This document shows, in pieces, positions 36,257-46,033 of a stretch of 64,000 nucleotides of DNA. The translations under genes were made by a program, and so were the position numbers. Position 1 is the stretch's first letter; each line of letters begins with the position of its first letter. The DNA comes from Ancylobacter crimeensis. GTDB lineage: Bacteria > Pseudomonadota > Alphaproteobacteria > Rhizobiales > Xanthobacteraceae. The notes beneath the pieces are model-generated. The model was not told where the DNA came from and did not search any database. It saw nothing but the letters and a program-made list of their open reading frames with translations. The stretch spans positions 124,001-188,000 of the forward strand of contig NZ_JALKCH010000002.1 of assembly GCF_023016805.1 (NCBI RefSeq), written 5' to 3'.

Positions 36257-37948
36257 GTGGGGGCTCCGCTGAGGGGCCGGTCGCGTATCGCGGGCTCCGA
36301 CCGGAGCGTGCGCCTTTTCGGGTGGCTGCTCATCGCCGGCAGCATCGCGGCGGCGGTCGGCCTGGTCCTGACGGTCGTGCTGGTGCTCTGGGAGGCCCGC
36401 AACGACGCCTGGGCCCGTGCCGAGATTTCCGAAACCAACCTCGCCCGGGCCTTCGCCACCCATGTCGAACGCCATCTCCAGCTTTATCAGGCCGGGCTGG
36501 ATTTCGTCGTCCTGCAGCTCGATGACGGTCTGCTCGGCACCGGGTCCGGTCCGCGGCTGAACCGGCTGCTCACCAATGTCGCCGGCAGCATGCAGTTCGA
36601 CGGCTCGATCCTGGTGCTCGACGCGCAGGGCCGGGTGATCGGCGACTCCATGCCGGGGCCGAAGAGTACCGATCTGTCCGACCGCGACTATTTCCGCGTC
36701 CATGTCGAGGACGCCGCGCTGGGCATCTATCTCAGCCAGCCCTTCCTGAGCCGCGTGCGCCACGGCGACTGGAGCATCGCCCTCAGCCAGCGGCTGAACC
36801 GGCCAGACGGCAGCTTCGGCGGGGTCGCGGCCATCGTCATCAGCCTCGATTTCGTGCGCGAGTTCATGCGTGTCATCCACATGCAGACCGGCGACGTGAT
36901 GACATTGCTCAACACCTCGGCGCGGGTGCTGGTGCGCCAGCCGCCGGTGCGCGACGAAGAGAAGATGAGCCTGCTGGGCTCGCCGGTCTTCGAGCGGATG
37001 ATGGCGGAGCGCACCGGCAGCGTGGTGGGCGTCAGCGTGGTGGACGGCGTGGAGCGGCTCTACAGTTTCACGCCGGTCGCCCGCACCGACCTCGTGGTCA
37101 CCGTCGGCACCTCGACGAGCGAGATCCTCGCGGCCTGGCGCTGGCGCAGCCTCGTCATCGGCTCGATGGCCGGCCTCATCGGGGTGATGCTGGTCGGCCT
37201 CGCTCTGCTGCTTCGGATCTCGCTGCGCCGGCAGGGCCTTGCCGAGCGCGAGCTGAAGCGCCTCGCCACCACCGACCCGCTCACTGGTCTCGCAAACCGC
37301 CGCCGCTTCGACGAGGCGCTGGAAATGGAGTGGCTGCGCGCCCGTGCCGATCGCGCGCCGCTGACGGTGATGATGGTGGACGCCGACCATTTCAAGCAGC
37401 TCAATGACCATTACGGCCACGCCGCCGGCGACGCCATGCTGCGGACCATGGCCGGTCTCATCCTGCGCGCGGGACACGAGGCCCAGCAGGGGGCGCAGCG
37501 GGCGGGGCGGCCCGATGCGCGCGAGCGCCACATCCTCGCGGCGCGGATCGGCGGCGACGAATTCGCGGTGATCGCGCCGCGCTGCAACCGCGTGGAAGGC
37601 GAGGCGCTGGCCTGGGCGATCCGCGAGCACATCCGCGAGATCACCGCCGCGCAGGGCGAGGGCGCGCCGCCCTGCAGCGTCAGCGTCGGCGTCGCCACCG
37701 ACATGGGCGGCGAGAGCGCATCGGCCGCGGCGCTGCTGGCTGCGGCGGACGCCGCCGTCTATGCCGCGAAGGCGGCCGGGCGGGATCGTGTGGCGGGCGC
37801 CGTGCGCAACCCGTCCGACGTGCTGTCCGCGGGGGAGGTCGTGATCGTGGGCCGCGGCGTGCTCTCCCCGCCGCCGGCCTCCGACACGCCCGCCGGAGAG
37901 CCGGCCGCCGGAGAACCGGACGCCGGAGAACCGGACGCCGCCTCCTGA
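36257..37948 (+). CDS. Membrane diguanylate cyclase with dCACHE-type sensor and GGDEF domain
   Basis: Makes cyclic di-GMP. One helix near residues 20-42 (LFGWLLIAGSIAAAVGLVLTVVLVLW), a periplasmic double-CACHE-like sensor (about 45-295, with DRDYFRVHVEDAALGIYLSQPF), a second helix near 300-325, and a GGDEF domain. The active-site GGDEF is intact at 432-436, and TTDPLTGLANRRRF precedes it. The product-inhibition R-x-x-D is not at its usual place, and an insertion of about 20 residues (QQGAQRAGRPDARERH) lies just before the active site. GTG 36257 is tentative; GTG 36308 is an alternative and neither has a good ribosome-binding site. The C-terminus carries the repeat AGEPD. Confidence 0.87.
   Translation: MGAPLRGRSRIAGSDRSVRLFGWLLIAGSIAAAVGLVLTVVLVLWEARNDAWARAEISETNLARAFATHVERHLQLYQAGLDFVVLQLDDGLLGTGSGPRLNRLLTNVAGSMQFDGSILVLDAQGRVIGDSMPGPKSTDLSDRDYFRVHVEDAALGIYLSQPFLSRVRHGDWSIALSQRLNRPDGSFGGVAAIVISLDFVREFMRVIHMQTGDVMTLLNTSARVLVRQPPVRDEEKMSLLGSPVFERMMAERTGSVVGVSVVDGVERLYSFTPVARTDLVVTVGTSTSEILAAWRWRSLVIGSMAGLIGVMLVGLALLLRISLRRQGLAERELKRLATTDPLTGLANRRRFDEALEMEWLRARADRAPLTVMMVDADHFKQLNDHYGHAAGDAMLRTMAGLILRAGHEAQQGAQRAGRPDARERHILAARIGGDEFAVIAPRCNRVEGEALAWAIREHIREITAAQGEGAPPCSVSVGVATDMGGESASAAALLAAADAAVYAAKAAGRDRVAGAVRNPSDVLSAGEVVIVGRGVLSPPPASDTPAGEPAAGEPDAGEPDAAS
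37892..37936 (+). repeat. Three tandem 15-base units in the 3' end of the diguanylate cyclase gene
   Basis: GCCGGAGAGCCGGCC (37892-37906) is followed by two copies of GCCGGAGAACCGGAC (37907-37921, 37922-37936). They encode AGEPA-AGEPD-AGEPD. As an in-frame 15-base repeat it could vary in copy number without changing the reading frame. Confidence 0.9.
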
Positions 37949-38058
37949 GCGACCCGTTCCGATTGCCGGAGGCCGCGCCATATGGGCTGCCATACGGGCT
38001 GGCCATGCGGCCTCCGGCTACCTATCCTGCGGCGTCATTTCCTCTCCGGGCCTTCCGA

Positions 38059-38949
38059 ATGGACACACGGCATCTCGAAGCCTTCCGCGCGGTCTACGAG
38101 AACGGCTCGATGAGTGCGGCGGCGGCGGTGCTGAAGAAGTCGCAGCCGGCGATCAGCAATCTCATCGCCCGGCTGGAGGACGAGATCGGGCTGAAGCTGT
38201 TCCACCGCGCCCATGGCCGGCTGGAGCCGACCCAGGAGGCCGCCACCTTCTTCGCCGTCATCACCCGGACGCTCGACGCGATGGAGCGCACCCTCGCCGT
38301 GTCGCGCAACCTCCGGGGCCTGTCCTCGGCGACGCTGCAGATCGCCAGCCCGCCGGGCCTCGCCACCTATCTGCTGCCGCCCATCGTCTCGCAGGTGCTG
38401 ACCGAAAATCCCGGCGCGACCTGCCGCTTCATCACGCGCTCCTCCTATGCGGTGCGCGATCTCGGCGCGGTCGGCGCCTTCGATGTGGGCTTCGCCGAGC
38501 TGCCCATCGACATCCATGTCGCCTCGCTCGAACTGTTCGAGGTGGCCTGCATGTGCGTGATGCGCCCGGACCATCCGCTCGCCGCTGCGGACCGGGTGAC
38601 GCCGGCGCTGCTCGATTCCTCGCCCTTCGTCACGCTCTTCCCCGAGCACATCACCCATATCGCGGCGGCGGAGGCGTTCTTCGAGGCGGGGGTGCACTGG
38701 AACGTGGTCGCCGAGGTCGAGTTCTTCGGCACTGCCTGCATGCTGGTGCAGGAACTCGGCGCGGTGACGCTGGTGGACCCGGCGACCGCTCGCATCTTCA
38801 CGCGCTACGGGCTGGTGGCGCGGCCCTTCGAGCCCGCGGTACCCTACCGCTTCGGCATGTTCCGCCCCTCCACCCGCGCACCGGCGCGGATCGCGGTGGA
38901 GTTCATGGAGCGCTTCCGCCGCGCCATGGCCGGGCAGGGCGCGCGCTGA
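38059..38949 (+). CDS. LysR family transcriptional regulator
   Basis: LysR-type regulator of 296 aa: winged helix-turn-helix at the N-terminus (about 5-62, GSMSAAAAVLKKSQPAISNLIARLEDEIGLKLFHR) and a two-lobe inducer-binding domain (about 90-290, LQIASPPGLATYLLPPIVSQVL). ATG 38059 gives the standard distance from start to helix-turn-helix; an in-frame extension to 37963 has repeated low-complexity codons. It is oriented with, and 264 bases upstream of, the RidA and ABC transporter genes, and is the only regulator next to that catabolic cluster, so it is the best candidate to control it. The inducer is unknown. Confidence 0.9.
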   Translation: MDTRHLEAFRAVYENGSMSAAAAVLKKSQPAISNLIARLEDEIGLKLFHRAHGRLEPTQEAATFFAVITRTLDAMERTLAVSRNLRGLSSATLQIASPPGLATYLLPPIVSQVLTENPGATCRFITRSSYAVRDLGAVGAFDVGFAELPIDIHVASLELFEVACMCVMRPDHPLAAADRVTPALLDSSPFVTLFPEHITHIAAAEAFFEAGVHWNVVAEVEFFGTACMLVQELGAVTLVDPATARIFTRYGLVARPFEPAVPYRFGMFRPSTRAPARIAVEFMERFRRAMAGQGAR

Positions 38950-39213
38950 ACAGCGTTTCTGGTGCCATGGAACCGGTGCAGGCACGCCGCACAAATTTGA
39001 AGCAATCGAGAGTGCCGCCTACCCGCTTCACGCGCACTGTTTTTTCCGGTGCGGTGGGAAAGGGTGGTGACGACCGTGCGGGGTGGTCAGTCTATAACTT
39101 TGCTTTATGGATTTCCCTCTATTTCCGGTTTGACCGCGCCCGCGTTCCGGCGCGTGATCGGCGCCGGGATCGCCCCTGATCGGAGGTGGACCTGCGTTGT
39201 GAGGGAGTTGGAC

Positions 39214-39699
39214 ATGTCGGCGACGAGGCGGTTCGAGCAGCTTGGGATCACCCTGCCGGGCCGGGGCGGCGGGCCGGATTACTACGGCAAGCTCTACGGC
39301 AAGATGAAGCCGCATTATCTCAGCGACAAGCTGCTCTTCCTCTCCGGCCAGACCGCCGGCATCCGCGACGGGCGGGTGCTGTATCCCGGCCGGCTCGGCC
39401 GCGACGTGTCCATCGAAGAGGGCTACGAGGCCGCGCGCCTCACCGGGCTGAACTGCCTTGCCGCCATCGTCGATGCGGTGGGCGACCTCGACCGGGTGAA
39501 GGGGCTGGTCCGTTCGCTGAACTTCATTGCCTGCGCGCCGGACTTCACCGAGCCGCACAAGGTGGCGAGCGGCCTGACCGACCTGTTCGAGCAGGTCTTC
39601 GGCGAGGAGATCGGGGTCGGCGGGCGCGCCTCCATCGGCGTCATGTCGCTGGCCGACGATTACTGCTTCGAGACCTGGATGACCGTCGAGATTCACTGA
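39214..39699 (+). CDS. RidA (YjgF/YER057c/UK114) family protein
   Basis: Small trimeric-type RidA protein of 161 aa, with FLSGQTAGIRDGRVLYPGRLGRDVSIEEGYEAARLTGLNCLAAI and GGRASIGVMSLADD. It belongs to the longer variant with KLYGKMKPHYLS before the core, and it has R in the expected late strand only as GRASIGV, so deaminase competence is uncertain. RidA proteins hydrolyse reactive enamine/imine intermediates made by amino acid or amine metabolism. ATG 39214 has GAGGGAG seven bases upstream. It precedes the LIV-type ABC transporter and unusual catabolic genes, which suggests that an imine or enamine appears in that pathway. Confidence 0.88.
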   Translation: MSATRRFEQLGITLPGRGGGPDYYGKLYGKMKPHYLSDKLLFLSGQTAGIRDGRVLYPGRLGRDVSIEEGYEAARLTGLNCLAAIVDAVGDLDRVKGLVRSLNFIACAPDFTEPHKVASGLTDLFEQVFGEEIGVGGRASIGVMSLADDYCFETWMTVEIH

Positions 39700-39838
39700 C
39701 CGCGCCCGGCGCTCCCGCGCCGGCGTCACGTGCCTGCATCAAGGCGCCCGATCAGAGGCGCCGGCTTGCCTTCCACGATCCGGTTTCCGGCCGCCGCCGG
39801 CGCGCAGCCCGGCGAGCGACCTTCAGAGGGAGTTCACG

Positions 39839-40972
39839 ATGACGATCAAAGCCATCGCGGCGGCCGCCTTCGGGCTCGGCCTCGCGCTCGCGCCGCTGAC
39901 CGGGGCGAGCCCGGCCCGCGCCGAGGACATCACGATCGGCTTCACCGCCGCGCTGTCCGGCGATTTCGCCGCCTTCGGCCTCAACATGCGCAAGGGCCTC
40001 GACCTCGCGCTGAAGGAGCTGAACGCGAAGGGCGGCCCGGCCTATGCGATCGACGCGGTGGACGACCGTGGCGAAGCCCGCGAGGGCGTGCTGATCGCGC
40101 AGCGCTTCTGCTCCGACAGCAAGATCGACGTGGTGATGGGCTATTCCTTCTCCTCCATCGCCCTTGCCGCGGTGCCGGTGTTCGACCAGTGCAAGCTCCC
40201 CGTTCTCGCCTCGGCGGTGACCAGCCCGGCGCTGAGCAATGCCAGCCCCTATTTCCGCCGCAACGTGCTGACCGACGCGGTGCAGGGCGAGATGATGGGC
40301 ACCTATGCGGCGAAGACGCTGGGCCTCAAGAACATCTATGTGCTGAACCAGCAGGATGATTACGGCATCGGCGTCGCCAAGGCCTTCTCCGCGGCGGCCG
40401 GGAAGGACGGCGCCAAGATCGCCGGCTCGGAATCCTACATGCTCGGCACCAAGGATTTCCGCACCCTGCTGACCAAGGTGCGCGCGGCCCAGCCGGACGC
40501 CATCTTCATCGGCGGATTCTACACCGAGGCGGCCAAGATCGCCGAGCAGGCCCGCGGCCTCGGCATCAAGGCGCAGCTCCTGTCCACCGACGGCGCGCTC
40601 AATGTCGAGCTGATGAAGCTCGGCCGCAGCGCGGTCGAGGGCATGATCGTCTACGGCATGTTCGACCCCTCGGTCGCGACCCCGGCAACGGAGGCGTTCC
40701 TCAAGGCCTATCAGGCGGCCTATAACGAAGCGCCCAGCGCCTGGGCCGCGCTCGGCTACGACGCCGGCATGACGCTCGGCGCCGCGGTCGAGCTGGCCGG
40801 CAAGGGCGGGAAGGTCGATCGCGAGAGCCTCAACGCCGCCTTCGGCAAGCTCAAGGACGTGCCCGGCGTGACCGGCCCCACCACCTTCCTGCCCTCCGGC
40901 GACCGCAACGGTGCCTTGTATTTCCTCACCGTGAAGGACGGCAAATTCACCCTGGCGCCCAAGCAGCCCTGA
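39839..40972 (+). CDS. Branched-chain amino acid-type ABC transporter substrate-binding protein
   Basis: Leu/Ile/Val-binding-protein-fold receptor (Peripla_BP_6, 377 aa) with a Sec signal peptide ending in SPARAED. The first strand ITIGFTAALSGDFAAFGLNMRKGLDLALKE and the hinge NQQDDYGIGVAKAFSAAAG are typical. Members bind amino acids, amides, urea, aromatic acids or other small carboxylates, so the family name does not fix the ligand. It heads a transporter-enzyme cluster with a ureohydrolase-like protein, a Rieske oxygenase, a dehydrogenase and an amidohydrolase, and the ligand is probably their substrate. ATG 39839 follows GAGGGAG. Confidence 0.92.
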   Translation: MTIKAIAAAAFGLGLALAPLTGASPARAEDITIGFTAALSGDFAAFGLNMRKGLDLALKELNAKGGPAYAIDAVDDRGEAREGVLIAQRFCSDSKIDVVMGYSFSSIALAAVPVFDQCKLPVLASAVTSPALSNASPYFRRNVLTDAVQGEMMGTYAAKTLGLKNIYVLNQQDDYGIGVAKAFSAAAGKDGAKIAGSESYMLGTKDFRTLLTKVRAAQPDAIFIGGFYTEAAKIAEQARGLGIKAQLLSTDGALNVELMKLGRSAVEGMIVYGMFDPSVATPATEAFLKAYQAAYNEAPSAWAALGYDAGMTLGAAVELAGKGGKVDRESLNAAFGKLKDVPGVTGPTTFLPSGDRNGALYFLTVKDGKFTLAPKQP

Positions 40973-41434
40973 CGGGCGCCAGCGACGGCTGGCCGGCCGG
41001 GGACCCGGTGCGGCGATCGAACCGGCCCTTTCCTGCCCAGCCCAGTCGCGGGACAGGTGCCGGCCCTGGCGGTCCGATCCGGCTCCCCCTCGGACCGGGT
41101 CGGACCGCCGGTCGGTTTCACAAAAACGTCCTCCCGGTTCCTCCCCGCTCTTCGGGAGGGACTCCTTACTTCCTCTCCCCGTCGGGGAGAGGTGGCCTGC
41201 GCAGCAGGTCGGTAAGGGGCCGGGCGGCTGGGGAGTCATGGGGCGTTCCGGCCCCTCACCCTGACCCTCTCCCCGACGGGGAGAGGGAGACGATGCCGCC
41301 CGGGGACGGGTGGTGCGGTCTTTCCCTTCCGCGGGGCGGGGCAGACGATGCCGGATCAGGGGCCGGCGGCAGGTGACATCGTGGGACGGCACGCCGCCGC
41401 CCCATGGCAGGAACGGTCGAACGACAGGGTGGAC
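40973..41434. other. Intergenic region of 462 bases carrying an inverted pair of palindromic repeats
   Basis: Separates the binding-protein gene from the fused permease gene. It holds the inverted repeat pair annotated at 41172-41289 and otherwise GC-rich sequence without a credible gene. Open frames here on both strands are low-complexity Arg/Pro/Gly strings. Confidence 0.7.
41172..41289. repeat. Two inverted copies of a CCTCTCCCC-GTC-GGGGAGAGG element (BIME-like)
   Basis: Copy one is 41172-41220: palindrome CCTCTCCCCGTCGGGGAGAGG, then GTGGCCTGCGCAGCAGG and GTAAGGGGC. Copy two is 41251-41289 on the opposite strand with the same palindrome and GTGAGGGGC tail. The palindrome plus GAGGGGC tail is a dispersed intergenic element I recognise from many alpha- and betaproteobacterial genomes. 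The facing arrangement can fold into one large structure and may modulate expression between the binding protein and permease. Confidence 0.85.
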
Positions 41435-43489
41435 ATGGATTATTTCGGGCAGCTTCTGGCGAACGGACTCGTTCTCGGGGCGATCTATGCGCTGGCGGCG
41501 GTCGCCTTCACCCTCGTCTATGGCGTGGTGCGGCTGGTGAACTTCGCCTTCGGCGAGCTGTTCATGATCGGCGCCTTCCTCACCACCTCGCTGATGCTGG
41601 ACGAGGTCAGCCTGTTCGGGACGCCGGTGCCGATGCCGGGCCTGTCCTTCCCGCTCGCGGCGCTGCTCGCCATCGTCCTCACCGCCGGGCTCGGCGTGGT
41701 GGTGGATCGCATCGCCTACCGGCCGCTGCGCAAGGCGCCGCGGCTGGCCCCGCTCATCACCTCCATCGCGGTGTCGGTGGTGCTCCAGAGCCTCGCCCAG
41801 ACCATCTGGGGCGCCGAGGAGCTGCGCTTTCCCGAATTCAGCCTCGCCGCCTATCCCCCGGTGGTGCTGTTCGGCTCGATCTATCTCAGCGTGATGGATC
41901 TCGTGGTCATGGCGGCTGCCCTGCTCGCCATGATCGGGCTCACCCTGTTCGTGTCCCGCTCCAGCCTCGGCCGCGCCATGCGGGCGAGCGCGGAGGACCA
42001 GACCGCGGCGCTGCTGGTCGGCATCCCGGTCGACCGGGTCGTGGGCGCGGCCTTCGCCATCGGCTCGGGCTTTGCCGCGCTGGCGGGACTGCTCTATGCG
42101 CAGACCTATGGCTTCGCCCACGCCACCATGGGCTTCCTGCCCGGCCTCAAGGCGCTGACCGCCGCGGTGCTGGGCGGCATCGGCTCCACCCCCGGCGCGG
42201 CGCTGGGCGGGGTCGTGCTCGGCCTCGTCGAAGCGCTCGGCTCCGGCTACCTGCCGAACGGCTCGGCCTGGAAGGATGCCATCTCCTTCGTGCTGCTGGT
42301 CGGGCTGCTCTATGTGCGCCCACAGGGCCTGCTCGGCCGGCCGGAACTCAATTCCGCAGGGCGCGGCAGCCTGCTGGGCGGGGCGGTGGAGATGCAGGGC
42401 TGGCTGCGCGGCCTGTTCGGCCGGTTCGACCACGCGCTGGAAAAGAGCGCCGGCCATGGCGGCAAGGTCGCGCTCGCGGCGCTGGCGGCGGCGCTCGTCA
42501 TCGGCGCGCTGGTGCCCTCCGACTACTGGCTGCGCATCCTCACCACGGTCGTCATCTACGGCATGCTGGCCAGCGGGCTGAACGTCATCGTCGGCTTTGC
42601 CGGCCTGCTCGACCTCGGCTTCGTTGCCTTCTGGGCGGTGGGCTCCTACCTCACCTCGATCCTGTTCGTGCTGGTGCTGAAGGACGGCTTCGGCATCGCC
42701 CCGCAGGAGATGTGGTGGCTGTTCTATCTCAACCTGCCGCTCGGCGGGTTGCTGGCGGCGGGTTTCGCCGTGCTGCTCGGCACCCCGACCTTGCGGCTGC
42801 GCGGCGACTATCTCGCCATCATGACGCTCGGCTTCGGCGAGATCGTGCGCGTCGTCGCCATCAACTGGGTGGGGCTCACCAACGGGCCGATGGGCATTCG
42901 CGGCATCCCGCTGCCGGAGATCTTCGGCATCCCGCTCGCCTCCCCGCGCGTGCTCTTCTTCTTCGCGGTGGCGCTGGCGGGGGTGGTGCTGTTCCTTGTG
43001 GCGCGGCTGGTGCGCTCCTATGTCGGGCGCGCCTGGGTGGCGATCCGGGAAGACGAGGAGGCCGCCGAGGCGATGGGCGTGCCGACCGCGCGCTACAAGC
43101 TCTACGCCTATGCGACAAGCGGTTTCGTCGGCGGCTTCGTCGGCGTGTTTTATGCCCACTACCAGCAATATATCAGCCCGCTGAACTTCTCACTGTTCGA
43201 GAACATCATCCTGTTGATGCTCATCGTGCTCGGCGGCCTCGGAACCTTCATCGGGCCCTTCATCGGCGCGGTGATCTGGATCGTGTTCCTGCAGCTCGCC
43301 ATCGACATCCCCTTCGTGCAGGCCCACCCGGAAACCCGCTTCGCGCTGCTCGGGGTTATCCTCATCGCGCTGATGCTGTTCCGTCCGCAGGGGCTGGCGG
43401 CGAGCGCGCGGGTCGACCTCACCATGCGCGGAGCGCGGGCGAAGGAGGGGGCTTCGGACGAACCTCTCGGACGGAGGGCGCAGGCATGA
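41435..43489 (+). CDS. Fused LivH-LivM branched-chain amino acid-type ABC permease
   Basis: One chain of 684 aa containing both inner-membrane permeases. Residues about 1-305 are LivH-like (NGLVLGAIYALAAVAFTLVYGVVRLVNFAFGELFM; SAEDQTAALLVGIPVDRV; LGGIGSTPGAALGG). A linker of about 45 residues with GRFDHALEKSAGHGGK joins residues about 355-670, which are LivM-like (GLNVIVGFAGLLDLGFVAFWAVGSY; IREDEEAAEAMGVPTARYKLYAYATSGFVGG). Usually these are two genes. The continuous frame with no internal start at the junction supports a real fusion. ATG 41435 is chosen; the upstream open frame is not coding. The stop overlaps the LivG start (ATGA). Confidence 0.93.
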   Translation: MDYFGQLLANGLVLGAIYALAAVAFTLVYGVVRLVNFAFGELFMIGAFLTTSLMLDEVSLFGTPVPMPGLSFPLAALLAIVLTAGLGVVVDRIAYRPLRKAPRLAPLITSIAVSVVLQSLAQTIWGAEELRFPEFSLAAYPPVVLFGSIYLSVMDLVVMAAALLAMIGLTLFVSRSSLGRAMRASAEDQTAALLVGIPVDRVVGAAFAIGSGFAALAGLLYAQTYGFAHATMGFLPGLKALTAAVLGGIGSTPGAALGGVVLGLVEALGSGYLPNGSAWKDAISFVLLVGLLYVRPQGLLGRPELNSAGRGSLLGGAVEMQGWLRGLFGRFDHALEKSAGHGGKVALAALAAALVIGALVPSDYWLRILTTVVIYGMLASGLNVIVGFAGLLDLGFVAFWAVGSYLTSILFVLVLKDGFGIAPQEMWWLFYLNLPLGGLLAAGFAVLLGTPTLRLRGDYLAIMTLGFGEIVRVVAINWVGLTNGPMGIRGIPLPEIFGIPLASPRVLFFFAVALAGVVLFLVARLVRSYVGRAWVAIREDEEAAEAMGVPTARYKLYAYATSGFVGGFVGVFYAHYQQYISPLNFSLFENIILLMLIVLGGLGTFIGPFIGAVIWIVFLQLAIDIPFVQAHPETRFALLGVILIALMLFRPQGLAASARVDLTMRGARAKEGASDEPLGRRAQA

Positions 43490-44291
43490 TCACACGCACG
43501 GCAAGCGCTGCCCGCGCGGTGGCGGTCGGTGGCCCCATCCTCGCCGCGGAAGGGCTCAGGGTCCGCTTCGGCGGGCTGGAGGCGATCGGCGGACTCGATC
43601 TCGCGGTGGCGCGCGGGGCCATCCACGGGCTGATCGGGCCGAACGGGGCGGGCAAGACCACGGTGCTGAACGCGCTCACCGGGTTCGTGCGCCCCAGCGC
43701 CGGGCGCCTCACCTTCGACGGCGTGGAGACCGCGGGCAAGGGCGTCGCCGAAATCGCCAGCCTGGGTCTGGCGCGCACCTTCCAGAACATCCGGCTGTTC
43801 GGCGCCATGACGGTGCTGGAGAGCGTGCTGGTCGGCGCGCATCGCCGATTCCACGCCGGTCCGCTGGCCCTCGTCTTCGGGGCCCGCAAGGCCAGGGAGG
43901 CGGAGCGTGCGGCCATTGCCGAGGCGGCCGAGCTGCTCGATTTCGTCGGACTCGGCCCCGAGGTGGCGGCCCGGGTGGCGACGACGCTGTCCTATGGCCA
44001 CCAGCGGCGTGTGGAAATCGCCCGCGCCCTGATGAGCCGGCCGAAGCTGCTGCTGCTCGACGAGCCGCTGGCGGGGATGAACGCGGTCGAGAAGGTCGAG
44101 ATCGCCGACCTCGTCCGGCAGGTGCGGGAGCGGGGCATCAGCGTGCTGCTGATCGAGCACGACATGGCGGTGATGCGCGCGCTCTGCGACCGGCTGACGG
44201 TTCTGGAGTACGGCAAGCGCCTCGCCGATGGCGACCCGGAGGCGGTGCTCGCCGACCCTGCCGTGCAGGCTGCCTATCTGGGGAGGGCGCG

Positions 44292-44295
<4 letters not shown>
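43486..44295 (+). CDS. livG: LivG-type ABC transporter ATP-binding protein
   Basis: ATPase of 269 aa. Walker A GPNGAGKTT, Q-loop TFQNIRLF, signature LSYGHQRRVEIARAL, Walker B LLLLDEPLAGMN and switch His in LIEHDMAVM. The Y in LSYG and the C-terminal tail ADPAVQAAYLG are LivG hallmarks. Starts with ATG overlapping the permease stop and ends with ATGA into livF. The frame is open for about 2 kb upstream inside the permease gene, but that is an out-of-phase artefact of GC-rich codon use. Confidence 0.95.
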
Positions 44296-45055
<760 letters not shown>

Positions 45056-45059
<4 letters not shown>

Positions 45060-46033
45060 TGGATTCCTCCGACACCGAGAGCCGCCCGCTCATGAGGCGC
45101 GGCACCTTTCTCGGGGTGCCGCCGGCCAGCGCCGCCCAGCCGGGCCAGATCGCCGTGCTGGGACTTCCCTTCGACTGCGGCACCCACGCCACCCGGATCG
45201 GCTCGCGGCAGGGCCCGGCGTCGTTCCGCGCCATGTCGAGCGAGGTGCGGCCCTTCTATCCGCCGCTGGCCGACATCGATCCGCGCGCCGGCAACCGGGT
45301 GGTCGATCTCGGCGACGTGGATGTGGTGGCTTCCGCCATCGGTCCCTCTCTGGCAGCGATGGAGCACGCCGTTCTCGACATCGTGCGGGCCGATGCGGTG
45401 CCGCTCTGCGTGGGTGGCGACGGCACGGTGACGCTTCCGGTTCTGCGAGCGTTGTCAAAGCGTTATCCGGAGCTGGTGCTGGTCCATATCGATGCCCACA
45501 CCGACGCCTATCCGGGCGAGGACGTGAACACCGGCACGACCTTCACCCGCGCCGCCGCCGAGGGACTGATCGACACGCGCCGCTCCTTCCACATCGGTGC
45601 GCGCGGCACCATGCCGGTGGGCGGGGCGTATGACCACACGCGCGCGCTCGGCTACCGGCTGATCAGCGGAGATGACGTGCGCCGCCGCGGGCCTGCCGCC
45701 ATCGCCGCCGAGGTGCGCGAGGTCGTCGGCAATCGGCCTGTGCACCTGTCCTTCGACATGGATTATTTCGACCCATCCGCCGCGCCCGGCGTCGCCACCC
45801 CGACCTGGGGCGGCCCGCAGGTGGCGGAGGTGTTCGACCTGCTGCATGGCCTCAGGGGCCTTGATCTCGTCGGCGTCGACATCAACACGTTGAGTCCGCC
45901 GCACGACGTGCAGGGCATGGCGGCGATGCTCGCCGGCCATGTCGCCGTCATCGCTCTTCATCTCGTCCAGCTCGGCCAGGCGGAACATCGCCTCAATGCC
46001 GGCCATCGCCAGAACGGAGGAACGCGTCCATGA
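45056..46033 (+). CDS. Ureohydrolase (agmatinase/arginase) family protein with altered active site
   Basis: Arginase-fold protein of 325 aa. The second and third manganese motifs are intact: HIDAHTD (D146, H148, D150) and SFDMDYFDP (D234, D236). The first motif, normally G-G-D-H-S, is GGDGTVT, so the metal-ligand His is Gly123. The guanidinium-binding Glu of the late motif (normally D-x-x-E-x-x-P) is replaced in VDINTLSPPHD by Thr. Hydrolysis of agmatine or arginine is therefore doubtful, and a different substrate or a one-metal site is possible. ATG 45056 overlaps the livF stop; ATG 45059 is the next codon. It lies between the ATPases and a Rieske oxygenase in the same coupled operon. Confidence 0.88.

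Noticed and set aside
36114-36272. 52-codon frame in the gap before the diguanylate cyclase
   Set aside because: No ribosome-binding site, Arg/Gly-rich, overlaps the next gene and resembles no family I know.
39752-43168. 1138-codon open frame on the minus strand across the binding-protein and permease genes
   Set aside because: Shadow frame with low-complexity His/Glu/Gln/Arg composition; the plus-strand genes carry clear family motifs.
41404-43485. Open frame running from the permease gene into livG as one 963-residue protein
   Set aside because: The first 694 codons are out of phase with the permease and Arg/Gly/Ala-rich; the ABC fold begins only after ATG 43486.
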